Shown one piece after another: positions 25,045 through 34,796 of a stretch of 64,000 nt of DNA; position 1 is the first letter of the stretch, and each line of letters opens with the position of its first letter. Where the stretch lies: NCBI RefSeq assembly GCF_011578045.1, contig NZ_CP049801.1, positions 2,852,001 through 2,916,000 of the forward strand. Direction: 5' to 3'. The notes under the pieces were generated by a model, which was not told where the DNA came from, ran no database searches, and worked only from the letters and a program-made list of their open reading frames with translations. A program made the translations under genes and the position numbers. The DNA comes from Acinetobacter shaoyimingii (GTDB taxonomy: Bacteria > Pseudomonadota > Gammaproteobacteria > Pseudomonadales > Moraxellaceae).

Positions 25045-27663
25045 TCAAGCCACATTCCCTTCCAAGAAATCCTGTGCAAAGCGTTGTAATACCCCACCCG
25101 CTTCATACACATGCACTTCCTCTTCCGTATCTAAACGACAGGTCACAGGCACTTTAACCACTTCATTCTTACCATCAGCCGTGGCACGTTCAATCACCAA
25201 GGTTAACGTCGAACGAGGCGCAATATTACCAATCACGCTATACAGTTCAGTACCATCTAACTTCAACGTTTTACGGTCAGTGCCTGCTTTAAACTCAAGC
25301 GGTAACACGCCCATACCCACCAAGTTGGTACGGTGAATACGCTCAAAACCTTCTGCCACAATCGCTTCTACACCGGCAAGACGAACACCTTTAGCCGCCC
25401 AGTCACGACTCGAACCTTGACCGTAGTCTTTACCTGCAATCACAATCAAAGGCTGTTTACGGTTCATGTAGGTTTCAATCGCTTCCCACATACGCATCAC
25501 TTCGCCTTCAGGCTCTACACGCGCTTTCGAACCTTGCTTGATCGTACCGTCAGAACGAACCACCATTTCATTGAACAATTTCGGGTTCGCCAACGTTGCA
25601 CGTTGTGCTGTTAAATGGTCACCACGATGCGTTGCATACGAGTTAAAGTCTTCCTCAGGCACACCCATTTTTGCCAAATACTCGCCCGCAGCGGAATCAA
25701 GCACAATCGCATTGGAAGGTGACAAATGATCAGTGGTGATGTTGTCTGGCAAAATCGCAAGCGGACGCATATTACTTAAGGTACGTGGTGCAGCCAAAGC
25801 CCCTTCCCAATATGGCGGACGGCGAATATAGGTACTTTGCGGACGCCAGTCATATAACGGACTTGCCGCTTGAACACGCTCACCCAAATCGAACATTGGA
25901 ATGTAGACTTTACGGAACTGTTCCGGCTTCACAGCCTCTTTCACCAAAGCATCAATTTCTTCATCAGACGGCCAAATGTCTTTGAGGTAAATTGGGTTGC
26001 CATCTTTGTCATTGCCCAGCGAATCAGTTTCAATATCAAAACGAATGGTTCCTGCAATTGCATACGCCACAACCAATGGTGGAGATGCCAAGAAGGCTTG
26101 TTTCGCATAAGGATGGATACGACCATCGAAGTTACGGTTACCCGATAACACCGCAGTTGCATACAAATCACGATCAATAATTTCTTGTTGAATGACTGGA
26201 TCTAACGCACCCGACATCCCGTTACATGTGGTACATGCATATGCCACAATCCCGAAGCCGAGTTTTTCTAAATCATGCAATACACCTGCTTCTTCAAGGT
26301 ATAACGCTGCTGCTTTCGACCCTGGCGCAAATGACGTTTTCACCCAAGGTTTACGCACCAAGCCTAATTCATTGGCTTTACGTGCAAGCAAGCCCGCAGC
26401 AACCGTATTTCGTGGATTTGATGTATTGGTACACGAGGTAATTGCCGCAATGATAATTGCACCATCTGGCATTAAGCCTTCAGCTTCTTGTGCACGCGCC
26501 GCATCTAAGTTACCTGCAATGCCTTTTTCTTTTAAGTCAGCTGTCGATACGCGTGCATGTGGGTTCGATGGCCCTGCAATATTACGTGTCACTTGAGACA
26601 AATCGAAACGCAATACACGTGGGTACTCAGCCTGTTTCATCTCCGATGCCCATAGCCCTACTTCTTTGGCATAGGTTTCCACCAATTTAACTTGATCAGA
26701 TTCACGACCTGTTAAAGTCAGATAATCAATGGTGTTCTGGTCGATATAGAACATCGCTGCCGTTGCGCCATACTCAGGCGTCATGTTGGAAATCGTCGCG
26801 CGATCGCCCACCGACATGCTGTCCGCACCTTCACCAAAGAATTCTAAGTAGCCACCGACCACACGTTCTTTACGCAAAAATTCAGTTAAAGCCAGCACGA
26901 TATCCGTTGCAGTAATGCCCGGTTTACGTTGCCCGACAAGCTCTACACCAATGATATCTGGCAGACGCATCCAAGAGGCACGACCCAGCATCACGTTCTC
27001 AGCCTCTAAACCACCCACACCAATTGAAATCACCCCTAAAGCATCAGTATGTGGGGTATGAGAATCTGTACCTACACACGTATCTGGATAAGCAATTCCG
27101 CCACGGTTCTGAATGACAGGCGACATTTTCTCTAGGTTAATTTGATGCATGATGCCGTTGCCCGCAGGAATCACATCGACATTTTCAAATGCTGTTTTTG
27201 TCCATTCAATAAAATGGAAACGGTCTTCATTACGACGGTCTTCAATCGCACGGTTTTTATCAAAAGCATCTGGATCAAAACCGCCATATTCCACTGCGAG
27301 TGAGTGATCGACAATAAGCTGTGTTGGAACAACGGGATTCACTTTAGATGGATCACCGCCCTGATCTGCAATGGCATCACGTAAACCAGCAAGGTCAACC
27401 AATGCCGTTTGACCCAAAATGTCGTGACACACCACGCGAGCTGGATACCATGGAAAGTCATGATTTTGCTTGCTGTAAATCAATTCTTTTAATGACTGTT
27501 CAAGTATCGCAGGGTCACAACGGCGTACTAACTGCTCAGCGAGGACTTTTGAGGTATAAGGAAGTTTTGCATATGCGCCTGGCTGAATGTCTTCTACGGC
27601 TTGACGCACGTCATAGTATTCAAGCTGGGTACCTGCCAGTGGTTTACGGTAGTTGTTATTCAT
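25045..27663 (-). CDS. acnD: Fe/S-dependent 2-methylisocitrate dehydratase AcnD
   Basis: The 872-residue protein belongs to the aconitase superfamily. The N-terminal KPLAGTQLEYYDVRQAVEDI, PARVVCHDILGQTALVDLAG and QLIVDHSLAVEYGGFDPDAF match AcnD of the 2-methylcitrate cycle better than AcnA. The cluster cysteines are visible in ITSCTNTSNPR (near 410) and ACTTCNGMSG (near 480); the swivel domain has GKDYGQGSSRDWAAKG near 740. It should dehydrate 2-methylcitrate on the route from propionyl-CoA to pyruvate. Its usual partners prpB, prpC and prpF are absent on both sides, so it stands alone. Generic aconitase activity is the alternative. A perfect hairpin follows. Confidence 0.85.
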   Translation of the reverse strand: MNNNYRKPLAGTQLEYYDVRQAVEDIQPGAYAKLPYTSKVLAEQLVRRCDPAILEQSLKELIYSKQNHDFPWYPARVVCHDILGQTALVDLAGLRDAIADQGGDPSKVNPVVPTQLIVDHSLAVEYGGFDPDAFDKNRAIEDRRNEDRFHFIEWTKTAFENVDVIPAGNGIMHQINLEKMSPVIQNRGGIAYPDTCVGTDSHTPHTDALGVISIGVGGLEAENVMLGRASWMRLPDIIGVELVGQRKPGITATDIVLALTEFLRKERVVGGYLEFFGEGADSMSVGDRATISNMTPEYGATAAMFYIDQNTIDYLTLTGRESDQVKLVETYAKEVGLWASEMKQAEYPRVLRFDLSQVTRNIAGPSNPHARVSTADLKEKGIAGNLDAARAQEAEGLMPDGAIIIAAITSCTNTSNPRNTVAAGLLARKANELGLVRKPWVKTSFAPGSKAAALYLEEAGVLHDLEKLGFGIVAYACTTCNGMSGALDPVIQQEIIDRDLYATAVLSGNRNFDGRIHPYAKQAFLASPPLVVAYAIAGTIRFDIETDSLGNDKDGNPIYLKDIWPSDEEIDALVKEAVKPEQFRKVYIPMFDLGERVQAASPLYDWRPQSTYIRRPPYWEGALAAPRTLSNMRPLAILPDNITTDHLSPSNAIVLDSAAGEYLAKMGVPEEDFNSYATHRGDHLTAQRATLANPKLFNEMVVRSDGTIKQGSKARVEPEGEVMRMWEAIETYMNRKQPLIVIAGKDYGQGSSRDWAAKGVRLAGVEAIVAEGFERIHRTNLVGMGVLPLEFKAGTDRKTLKLDGTELYSVIGNIAPRSTLTLVIERATADGKNEVVKVPVTCRLDTEEEVHVYEAGGVLQRFAQDFLEGNVA

Positions 27664-28139
27664 TGCTTACCTGCCTTGATGACTTTTTATAGCTGTATTT
27701 TTCCAATCGGATTTAATCGATTTTCAGGCATTGTACGCTGTCGAAAGTCCATTTCCCAAATCTTATATATTTCATATATTTACATATAAAAAACAGGGTT
27801 TTTGAAATAATTCCTTACATAAACTTTGGAATATTTGCTCTAAATGTACTTTTTTGGGTGCTAAGTCACATAAAAAATGACTCATTCTTTAGTCGTAGTC
27901 TATTTATATAAAGATATTCAACTCGAAATTTCACATAAAAATACACTATAAAAAATTTTAATTTGATGTCCTCAGATGTAGAAATTTCCATAAAATATAG
28001 AAAAAATATTTAAAACTTTTATTTTTGAACTATTTGACCTTTGTTAACTTATGTTAATATAAAGTCTCATTAATATCGTATTTTGATAACCAATATACAT
28101 AAATAGACAACATAAACTTAAATAATAAAAGGAATAATT
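27664..28139. other. Gene-free AT-rich spacer with promoter for the following lipoprotein
   Basis: About 475 bp separating divergent genes. Apart from the promoter annotated at 28034-28063 I see no hairpin or repeat. Confidence 0.5.
28034..28063 (+). promoter_or_regulatory. Sigma-70-type promoter for the 28140 lipoprotein
   Basis: TTGACC (28034-28039) and TATAAA (28058-28063) are 18 bp apart. Transcription would start about 70 bp ahead of the ATG, which has an AAGGAA ribosome site. Confidence 0.6.
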
Positions 28140-28529
28140 ATGACTAATCCAATGCGTTTTTTTAGTCTTCTTGTTTTAGCTTCAGCTCTCACAGCATGTG
28201 GCGGCGGCGGTAGCTCTAGCTCTTCTGGTAGCGATCAAAACAATAATAATAGTGGAAGCAATACAGGTTCAAATACTGGTAATAACAACACTTCTAATGT
28301 CATTACTACACAATGCGCAGAAGCAAACTCAACCATCACTGTGACTACAGCAGGTTGTGTGACTGCAGGTACGAATCCACAAACAGCACTTTGTGTTTCA
28401 TCTGGATCAACGAATTCCATTAAAATGTTGTCTGGAAATAATAAAACTGTTGCAGAAGTTACAAACGGTGGTAGCACATTTACTGGTGCATCTATTTCAA
28501 TTAATGGCAAAAGTTACGTCTGTGGCTAA
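28140..28529 (+). CDS. Small lipoprotein with a Ser/Asn-rich linker
   Basis: A lipoprotein signal peptide ends at the lipobox ALTACGGGG (Cys near residue 20). It is followed by a low-complexity Gly/Ser/Asn linker (about residues 21-55) and a C-terminal domain of about 70 residues with four cysteines (QCAEANST, AGCVTAGT, ALCVSSGS, YVCG). The function is not recognised. The composition suggests a surface-exposed, disulfide-stabilised module held off the membrane by a flexible tether. The ribosome site AAGGAATAATT lies just upstream. No terminator is obvious. Confidence 0.78.
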   Translation: MTNPMRFFSLLVLASALTACGGGGSSSSSGSDQNNNNSGSNTGSNTGNNNTSNVITTQCAEANSTITVTTAGCVTAGTNPQTALCVSSGSTNSIKMLSGNNKTVAEVTNGGSTFTGASISINGKSYVCG

Positions 28530-28724
28530 TCGCTTGGATTGCCCTGTCATATCTAGTGTTTAAATCATCGTGTTTAAATCCTAGATTTAACATTTAAAGT
28601 TTAGACTACATCCAGTCATTGACGCATATTTTTGGTGATTGGATGTTTTAAACGATAATTACCACCAACATCTTAAACCTGCATTTTAAAATATAAATAT
28701 AATCAATAATTTAATGAATTTATT

Positions 28725-29441
28725 ATGTCAAAAATAATCACAATCATCATTGCGTTTATGAGTTTTACATTGGGGTATATCACGTCGACATTTTCATCTC
28801 AAGCTCCTAGTCATTCGCAACCGACCAATCAAAATCAGCAAAATCCTACTGCTGAATCTGGCTTTTTGAGCCAATTGGGAGGTGAGTTCGATCAGGTCAA
28901 TTCGTCCAATGTCGTGACACTGAGTCAGCAAAATCACAATAAAATATTAGAAATTCTCAATAACTTTCCGCAATCTAAAATTAATACCTATTTGGAACAA
29001 GCATTTCCAGAACAAAACTTAGATGGGATTCGAGATAAAAAGCAATTTGCTGAACGACTGATTGAAGAAATGAACCAAGACAAAGATGAGTCGAAAACCT
29101 TGTCTGGTAAAGTTTTTATTTCAAGCAATCAATCCATCTCTGGTGCTTCAGCACCGTTAAATGAAGTGCATGAGCAACAGTTTATTTATGCGCATTTTGA
29201 CACGTATGGCAAGGTCCCGCCGAATACTCAAGTTTTCGTCAAATGGATCAATCAAGATACCCAAGAAATTGTGTTATTTTCACCGAAATATATTGTCGAA
29301 AATTCACAGCAAAATTGGGTCAGTGCAGTGCCTGCAAAAGGTTGGAAACCTGGAAAATACGACGTTAAATTTTACCAAATGACAGATTCATTAACGCCCA
29401 TTGCACAATCGAGCTATACTATTCAATCTGTCCTGAAATAA
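28725..29441 (+). CDS. Hypothetical membrane-anchored or exported protein
   Basis: An N-terminal hydrophobic segment (IITIIIAFMSFTLGYITSTF) anchors or exports 238 residues. After a Gln/Asn/Ser-rich linker comes a globular part with QQNHNKILEILNNFPQSKIN, then a beta-rich C terminus with QFIYAHFDTYGKVPPNTQVF and KPGKYDVKFYQMTDSLTPI, which resembles the Ig-like or DUF-type domains of periplasmic proteins. I do not recognise the family. ygfZ follows after 38 bp in the same direction and may be co-transcribed. Confidence 0.7.
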   Translation: MSKIITIIIAFMSFTLGYITSTFSSQAPSHSQPTNQNQQNPTAESGFLSQLGGEFDQVNSSNVVTLSQQNHNKILEILNNFPQSKINTYLEQAFPEQNLDGIRDKKQFAERLIEEMNQDKDESKTLSGKVFISSNQSISGASAPLNEVHEQQFIYAHFDTYGKVPPNTQVFVKWINQDTQEIVLFSPKYIVENSQQNWVSAVPAKGWKPGKYDVKFYQMTDSLTPIAQSSYTIQSVLK

Positions 29442-29479
29442 GATAGATTCATACACTCGATTTAAACTTGGATTGTTAT

Positions 29480-30208
29480 ATGTCTCAAGAGTTGCTTCGT
29501 TTTGCTCAATTCACTTTAAATGGTGTTGATGCGCAAAAATTCCTTCAAGGTCAAGTCACACTCCATGTTGAACGTCTTGAAGAAAACCTGACACGTTACA
29601 CCGCAATTTGTGATTTAAAAGGTCGTATCCATTTTGGTTTATGGCTCACAAAATTGAATCCTGAAAGTTTTGTGATTGTCACTACACAAGACCAAGCTGA
29701 AGAATTTGCAAAACATATTCGAAAATTTGGTGCATTTTCAAAAATGAAACTTGAAGATGCTGGAACAGTTTACCCAACGCTTGATGGTGATATCACAACA
29801 TTTGCAACTGAAGAAACGGATATTCAAGCTTGGCAGCTGAAAGCCATTGATGCTGGTCAGGCATGGATTTCAGCAGAGACTGAACACCTATTTCAACCGC
29901 AAGAATTACGTTTGCATCAACGTGAAGGTGTTCATTACGACAAAGGTTGCTATTTGGGTCAAGAAATTATTGCTCGCCTTTGGTTTAAAGCTCAGCCGAA
30001 AAGTTGGTTGCATTTGGTTTTTGGTGGTGGAGCAACCCCTGCCCCTGCAACGCAATTAAATTCAAATGTTCAAATTGTGAATAGCATTGCGGTCAATGAA
30101 GGGTATAAAGCGCTAGTGGTCGCAAAACCTGCCGCACTTGAAGAACTCAGTTTAGATGTTTTAGATTTGCCTGAAGCACTCAATGGTGATGTTGCTCGTC
30201 CGAAATAA
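29480..30208 (+). CDS. ygfZ: Folate-binding protein YgfZ, Fe-S cluster and tRNA modification
   Basis: YgfZ helps in repair or assembly of certain Fe-S enzymes, including MiaB in tRNA thiomethylation, and binds folate. The signature DKGCYLGQEIIARLWF lies near residues 156-171, with the conserved cysteine, and the N-terminal FLQGQVTLHVERLEE and TAICDLKGRIHFGLW fit the GcvT-like fold. I start it at ATG 29480 (242 residues); the frame could extend to TTG 29468 but the extra MDCY is not part of the family. A 16-bp hairpin follows the stop. Confidence 0.92.
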   Translation: MSQELLRFAQFTLNGVDAQKFLQGQVTLHVERLEENLTRYTAICDLKGRIHFGLWLTKLNPESFVIVTTQDQAEEFAKHIRKFGAFSKMKLEDAGTVYPTLDGDITTFATEETDIQAWQLKAIDAGQAWISAETEHLFQPQELRLHQREGVHYDKGCYLGQEIIARLWFKAQPKSWLHLVFGGGATPAPATQLNSNVQIVNSIAVNEGYKALVVAKPAALEELSLDVLDLPEALNGDVARPK

Positions 30209-30224
30209 GTCTTTCTCGACTCAT

Positions 30225-30256
30225 AAAAAGCCAAAATAGATCTATTTTGGCTTTTT
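30225..30256 (+). terminator. Bidirectional terminator between ygfZ and the PQQ-type dehydrogenase gene
   Basis: AAAAAGCCAAAATAGA and its exact complement form a palindrome of 32 bp with T runs on both strands; practically a 14-bp stem closed by GATC. It lies 16 bp beyond the ygfZ stop and serves the convergent gene ending at 30273 too. Confidence 0.88.
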
Positions 30257-30272
30257 ATTTAAGGTTTAAAAT

Positions 30273-31457
30273 TTAAACATCATTTTGCCGAATGTAATAA
30301 ATCACCCCAGCTTTATCATCCGATAAATAAAATGATTTTTCATCGATGCGGTAAATATCGCAAGGTCGACCATTCACCGTTTTACCTCGCAAAAAACCAT
30401 CCATAAATGTTTCCAATTTTTTCCCTTTACGCATAATTGCGACTTGGTAACCATGTCCTATGGCCGCATTGGTTGAGCCATGTAAAGCCACCAAAAAAGC
30501 ATTTTGAATCGTGTCATCTAGAGTCGTTTCATCAAAATAATCAAAGCCCAATGCTGATGAATGCGCAGGAAAATAGGCATAAGGTGGTGGCACGTTTTTA
30601 CAAGCAGATGAACGTTTAAATTTAGGATCTAAAGTGATCTTAGCTTTCGATGAATAACACGAAGGCCAACCATAGTCTGCGCCACGTTTCAGTCCATAGA
30701 AGGTTTCATCCGGCTTGTGTAGCCCCAAATGATCAGCACCTTGATTCGTCGCAAATAAGAATTTACCAATCCATTTTAAACCGACAGCATTACGTAGACC
30801 TGTGGCGTAAATCTTTGGATCTGAGCCATCTGGATTCATCTCGATCACAGTGGCTCTAATCTTTTCTTTTTCTATGCACGCATTGCAACTTGAACCCACT
30901 GAAACATAAATTTTTCCATTCCCACCGACCGCAATCGTTCTGGTCAGATGCCAACCGCCATATTTATAACTTAAACCATAGTCTGGAAATCTCGCTAAAA
31001 GCTCAGCTGGAGCGGTTGCTTGAGTTTCACCTGGTGTAAATCTACGTCGTGTCAGTTGATGTGTTTCAGCAATATACAGCCAATCTTGTCCTTGATCGTC
31101 TGTATAAAATTGCACTGAGTTCGGATTTTTTAATCCTTTCATATAAGGAATTATTTTAGAAAATTTTCCTGTTTGAGCATCCCAACCATCTAAGATATAA
31201 ATCATCCCTCGTTGGTTGTCGGTCAAATCCTGCATATCGGTGACAAACATTCTGCCATCTGGAGATGGAGCAAAAAAGCGAACGCGTTTTAACCCTTCAG
31301 CCGCAGGAATAATGTCGTAGTTCGCTGGAAGATTAAGTGTAAATTTCTTGCCATTTTTTAGCACGATGGGATGTGGTACCAGTTTTGGCTGCTCAGCCAT
31401 TACAGCAAAAGAGAACATACAGCTTAAAAATAAAATGATGCCTTTTTTTATTATCAT
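30273..31457 (-). CDS. PQQ-type sugar/sorbosone dehydrogenase family protein, periplasmic
   Basis: A signal peptide (MIIKKGIILFLSCMFSFAVM, cleavage near AEQ) leads to a six-bladed beta-propeller of about 370 residues of the glucose/sorbosone dehydrogenase family. Matches include RVRFFAPSPDGRMFVTDM, GWHLTRTIAVGGNGKIYVSV, YATGLRNAVGLKWI, GADYGWPSCYSS and PPPYAYFPAHSSALGFDYFD, the last being close to the active-site face. It is not the soluble GdhB of A. calcoaceticus, whose sequence is different. The substrate is unknown. PQQ as cofactor is inferred from the family. ATG 31457 is preferred over the frame at 31547, which would place 30 residues before the signal peptide. Confidence 0.85.
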   Translation of the reverse strand: MIIKKGIILFLSCMFSFAVMAEQPKLVPHPIVLKNGKKFTLNLPANYDIIPAAEGLKRVRFFAPSPDGRMFVTDMQDLTDNQRGMIYILDGWDAQTGKFSKIIPYMKGLKNPNSVQFYTDDQGQDWLYIAETHQLTRRRFTPGETQATAPAELLARFPDYGLSYKYGGWHLTRTIAVGGNGKIYVSVGSSCNACIEKEKIRATVIEMNPDGSDPKIYATGLRNAVGLKWIGKFLFATNQGADHLGLHKPDETFYGLKRGADYGWPSCYSSKAKITLDPKFKRSSACKNVPPPYAYFPAHSSALGFDYFDETTLDDTIQNAFLVALHGSTNAAIGHGYQVAIMRKGKKLETFMDGFLRGKTVNGRPCDIYRIDEKSFYLSDDKAGVIYYIRQNDV

Positions 31458-31906
31458 GTGCTTAGTCTCTGTATAGCATTTAAAGAAAGTTTTATTTTTT
31501 CTTGTCATTAAAACATTATGTACATATTGAACTGCTTTAAGCAGCAAAATACAGTATTATTTTAATCTTGACTATAATGTTGTTAATGCAAAAACTCTTC
31601 AAAAAAATAATCTTTCCAATTTTAGTAATTGATTTAAAAATAGACACTTAGATTATTAAACAAACTTCTTTAATCACGCCTGCTTTTTGAGCAAACAAAT
31701 AAGCAATTTGGATAATATTAAAATTATACTATTGATAATAAAAATGAATATATATGAGGAATTAATGCGTATATTTTAAGCATAATGTTTAAAATATAGC
31801 CTTAATATCATATTTTGATAATAAAATAAAAATTAATCATTTTGCGATATATAAAGAGTATGGAATCCTGCGCTCCATCGTTACATATATGCATTCAGGT
31901 TGAGCC
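31458..31906. other. Gene-free AT-rich spacer ahead of the porins
   Basis: About 450 bp, very AT-rich, between divergent genes. It must hold the promoter and leader of the porin gene. I see no strong inverted repeat. Confidence 0.5.
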
Positions 31907-33016
31907 GTGAAAACAAAAATTGCACTGACATTAATTGCCACGACATTTGCAGGCTCAGTAGCTGCAATGCCAACTTTTTATGCAAAAGTTGATCTATCTT
32001 TAGATTATTTACCACGTGATAATGCCAAACAAAAAAATCATGACCATTTTCAGCTTGATTCAAATAACACTTGGATTGGGGTAAAAGGTGATGAAAAACT
32101 GAATGATCGCTTGAGTGTTGTCTATCAGTCTGAATGGACATTCATGCTGAAACGCAATAGCAATGAAACCTTCACGCCACGAAACCAGTTCATTGGGATT
32201 AAAGATAAAAAGTTAGGCACTTTAAAATACGGTAAAAATGATACGCCGTTAAAACAGTTAGGTGTTTTGGTCGACTCTTATAACCATGCGGTTGAAAATA
32301 ATGCCGATATGCAAGGCATCATGAGTGGTGAAAACCGTATCGACAATACCCTCACCTACGAAGCACCTTCATTAAAGATCGACGATGCTAAAGTCGATTT
32401 TAGCTTAATGTTGCCAATTGGACCGAGTGATCATATTGAAAAATCAAAAGGCGGCGCAAAGGTGGCGGGTAAAGATATTGGCCGTACTTTTTCAGGTTCA
32501 GTCTTATATAAATCACCTTTATTTACAGGTGGTCTCGCTTATGACTACGGCATTCCGAGTAATTTCTTGCGCAAAGGTTATATTACGACAACCGATACCC
32601 ACACCAGTACCTCTGGCGCTTTTGCAGCAGCCAATACCATCCGTGCGATTGGACGTGTCGACTTAGACAATGGCTTAAGCTTACGTGGCTTATACCAAAA
32701 TGCGCAAGTGAATAAAGAAAATGGGAATTCAACCAGCTCACTAAATATTGACCAAGCAAATAGTTGGTTAGTGGGTGCTGAATATAAACTCCCTCAAGCC
32801 GAGAAATGGACTTTAAAAGCCCAATATACCCAAACCAATACTGACATGAAAAATGGCAAACAAGATCGTGACATTTGGCAAGTGATGGGCGGTGCAGACT
32901 ATGCGTTCAGTAAAAAATTGCGTACTTACGGTTATGCTGGTTATTTAACCCTCGAAGAAGGTGCTAAAGAAGATCATCAATTATTAATTGGTTCTGGCGT
33001 GGAATGGAAATTCTAA
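31907..33016 (+). CDS. Outer membrane porin, first of a tandem pair
   Basis: The frame starts with GTG at 31907 and encodes 369 residues. A signal peptide (MKTKIALTLIATTFAGSVAA) precedes a beta-barrel of the Gram-negative general porin type: FYAKVDLSLDYLPRD, RNQFIGIKDKKLGTLKYGKN and PLKQLGVLVDSYNHAVEN (the constriction loop L3 region), ending EWKF with a terminal Phe. The next gene encodes a clear paralog. Pore specificity cannot be read. A weak hairpin after the stop is the only sign of a break before the second gene. Confidence 0.9.
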   Translation: MKTKIALTLIATTFAGSVAAMPTFYAKVDLSLDYLPRDNAKQKNHDHFQLDSNNTWIGVKGDEKLNDRLSVVYQSEWTFMLKRNSNETFTPRNQFIGIKDKKLGTLKYGKNDTPLKQLGVLVDSYNHAVENNADMQGIMSGENRIDNTLTYEAPSLKIDDAKVDFSLMLPIGPSDHIEKSKGGAKVAGKDIGRTFSGSVLYKSPLFTGGLAYDYGIPSNFLRKGYITTTDTHTSTSGAFAAANTIRAIGRVDLDNGLSLRGLYQNAQVNKENGNSTSSLNIDQANSWLVGAEYKLPQAEKWTLKAQYTQTNTDMKNGKQDRDIWQVMGGADYAFSKKLRTYGYAGYLTLEEGAKEDHQLLIGSGVEWKF

Positions 33017-33219
33017 TCGAGACAGAATAAATTCAGTTTAAAATTCAGCCTCATCCAGATTGGGGCTTTTTTAATCATTTTTTAAATAAAAAACAAAAAC
33101 TTGCACAATAATCACTCAAACACACATCAAATCAGAAAGTATTATTCTGAAATGCACTTTCTTAATATTGCATTCATATTCGAGCTGTAAGGTGCTACTC
33201 AATCTTTGGGGGCAGCGGT

Positions 33220-34344
33220 ATGAACAAAAAATTAATGACAATCTGGATGATGACGAGTTTGTTCGCTGTTCTTAGCCATGTTGCTTATGCAAAGCCTTCC
33301 CTCTATGGCAAATTCGATTTATCTTTAGATTACTTACCTCAAAACAATGCGACTCAACCAGATCATGATAAATTTCGATTAAATTCGAATAACTCACTCA
33401 TCGGTATTAAGGGTGAAGAAAAACTCAATGATCGTCTCAGCGCCGTTTACCAAAGTGAATGGTTGATCAGTATTGATCATGATAAAAGCCCTCGAGTCCT
33501 TACGCCGCGTAATCAGTTCATTGGTTTAAAAGATCAAACATTAGGAACGGTGAAATTTGGTAAACACGATTCCCCGTTGAAACAATTAGGCGTTTTGGTC
33601 GATTCTTATAATAACTCCGTGGAAAACAATGCCGATATTCAAGGTGTAATGGGCGGTGATAACCGTGTCGATGACAGTTTTATTTATGAATCCCCTGCTA
33701 TTCATGCTGGTTCAGGTGAAATTGATCTTGCTGTGATGTTGCCGATGGGTTCAAGCGGTGGTGTTGAAAAATCAGACGGCGGTGCAAAAGCTGCAGGACA
33801 TCATTTAGGTGATGCTATTTCGACTTCCCTACTCTATACAGATTCAAAGTTGTCTTTAGGATTGGCCTATGACCATGCCATGCCGACCAATTTTTTACGT
33901 AAATCTTATTTAAATACCGAAGACACTTATACAGACACCTCTGGGGCTTTTGCCGCAGCCAATACTGTTCGTGCGATTGGACGTGTAGATCTTGATCATG
34001 GTTTAAGTCTACGTGGTTTATACCAAAACTCTAAAGTTGAAGAGCGTCTAGGCAATGCTCGACATGCGGATGATATTGATGAAGCAAACAGTTGGTTATT
34101 GGGGGCAGAATATAACCTTCCTCAAGCAGATAAATGGACCTTAAAAGCACAATATTCAGCGACTGAAGTATCAATGGAACATGGTTATACAGACCGTGAT
34201 ATTTCACAGTTTATTGTGGGTGCAGATTATGCATTGAATAAAAAGGTACGTATTTACAGTTATGCAGCTTATCTGCTTTTAGAAGAAGGATCTAAACAAG
34301 ATCATCAAACTTTAATGGGAACAAGTTTGGAATTTAAGTTTTAA
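33220..34344 (+). CDS. Outer membrane porin, second of a tandem pair
   Basis: The 374-residue paralog of the preceding porin shares long blocks such as DLSLDYLP, TPRNQFIGLKD, PLKQLGVLVDSYNNSVENNAD, TSGAFAAANTVRAIGRVDLD, GLSLRGLYQNSKV and AEYNLPQADKWTLKAQYS. A signal peptide of about 24 residues precedes the barrel and the chain ends LEFKF. ATG 33220 is preceded by GGGGGCAGCGGT. The roughly 200 bp between the two genes could hold a separate promoter, so the pair may be differently controlled. It arose by duplication. Confidence 0.9.
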   Translation: MNKKLMTIWMMTSLFAVLSHVAYAKPSLYGKFDLSLDYLPQNNATQPDHDKFRLNSNNSLIGIKGEEKLNDRLSAVYQSEWLISIDHDKSPRVLTPRNQFIGLKDQTLGTVKFGKHDSPLKQLGVLVDSYNNSVENNADIQGVMGGDNRVDDSFIYESPAIHAGSGEIDLAVMLPMGSSGGVEKSDGGAKAAGHHLGDAISTSLLYTDSKLSLGLAYDHAMPTNFLRKSYLNTEDTYTDTSGAFAAANTVRAIGRVDLDHGLSLRGLYQNSKVEERLGNARHADDIDEANSWLLGAEYNLPQADKWTLKAQYSATEVSMEHGYTDRDISQFIVGADYALNKKVRIYSYAAYLLLEEGSKQDHQTLMGTSLEFKF

Positions 34345-34360
34345 CCTTCAAGAAGAATAA

Positions 34361-34378
34361 AGCCTCAATAAAGAGGCT
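34361..34378 (+). terminator. Hairpin after the second porin
   Basis: AGCCTC and GAGGCT form a 6-bp stem with a 6-nt loop 17 bp past the stop; the T tract is poor, so it is a weak candidate. Confidence 0.45.
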
Positions 34379-34404
34379 CTAAATTCCAATATGCAATTGA
34401 ATCA

Positions 34405-34680
34405 TTAGAAGTCATGAAATAACTTGTTCATGTCTTTACATACATAGTCTTTGAAATGGTATGCACGCGCATGTTTGGCATCGAACTTTGCTTTAGCCTC
34501 ACCCTTTTCAAAGATATACACACGATCTTCTTTACTCACTAGAAGTTCAGCACCGAGCATCATCAGTAGTGCATCTATTTTTTCTTCATCTGGAATCGAG
34601 TCATCTTGCAATACTTTTAAATAACTGCGCTTAATGCCTTTAATAAACATATCTTTTTCACCTACTTTCAAGTCGCCCAT
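34405..34680 (-). CDS. Hypothetical small soluble protein
   Basis: The 91-residue protein has no signal peptide or membrane segment. It is charged: MGDLKVGEKDMFIKGIKRSY, EKIDALLMMLGAELLVSKED, then EKGEAKAKFDAKHARAYHFK. I recognise no family. The start could be this ATG or a later one (MFIKGIKRS at residue 11). It is convergent with the porin gene and divergent from the TPM-domain gene, with only about 115 bp for both promoters. Coding status is likely but not certain. Confidence 0.55.
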   Translation of the reverse strand: MGDLKVGEKDMFIKGIKRSYLKVLQDDSIPDEEKIDALLMMLGAELLVSKEDRVYIFEKGEAKAKFDAKHARAYHFKDYVCKDMNKLFHDF

Positions 34681-34796
34681 TTAAACAAAGTCTGCGTGAT
34701 ACGCCAAGTCCATACGAATTAAAACACTCAATGCTTTTTTTATGCCTAAAAAATGGCTAAAATCACATCACAATATAAATATAATCTCATTATAAA

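Noticed and set aside
25045-27663. Classical AcnA aconitase
   Set aside because: The N-terminal motifs fit AcnD of the methylcitrate cycle better. Generic aconitase remains the alternative noted in the entry.
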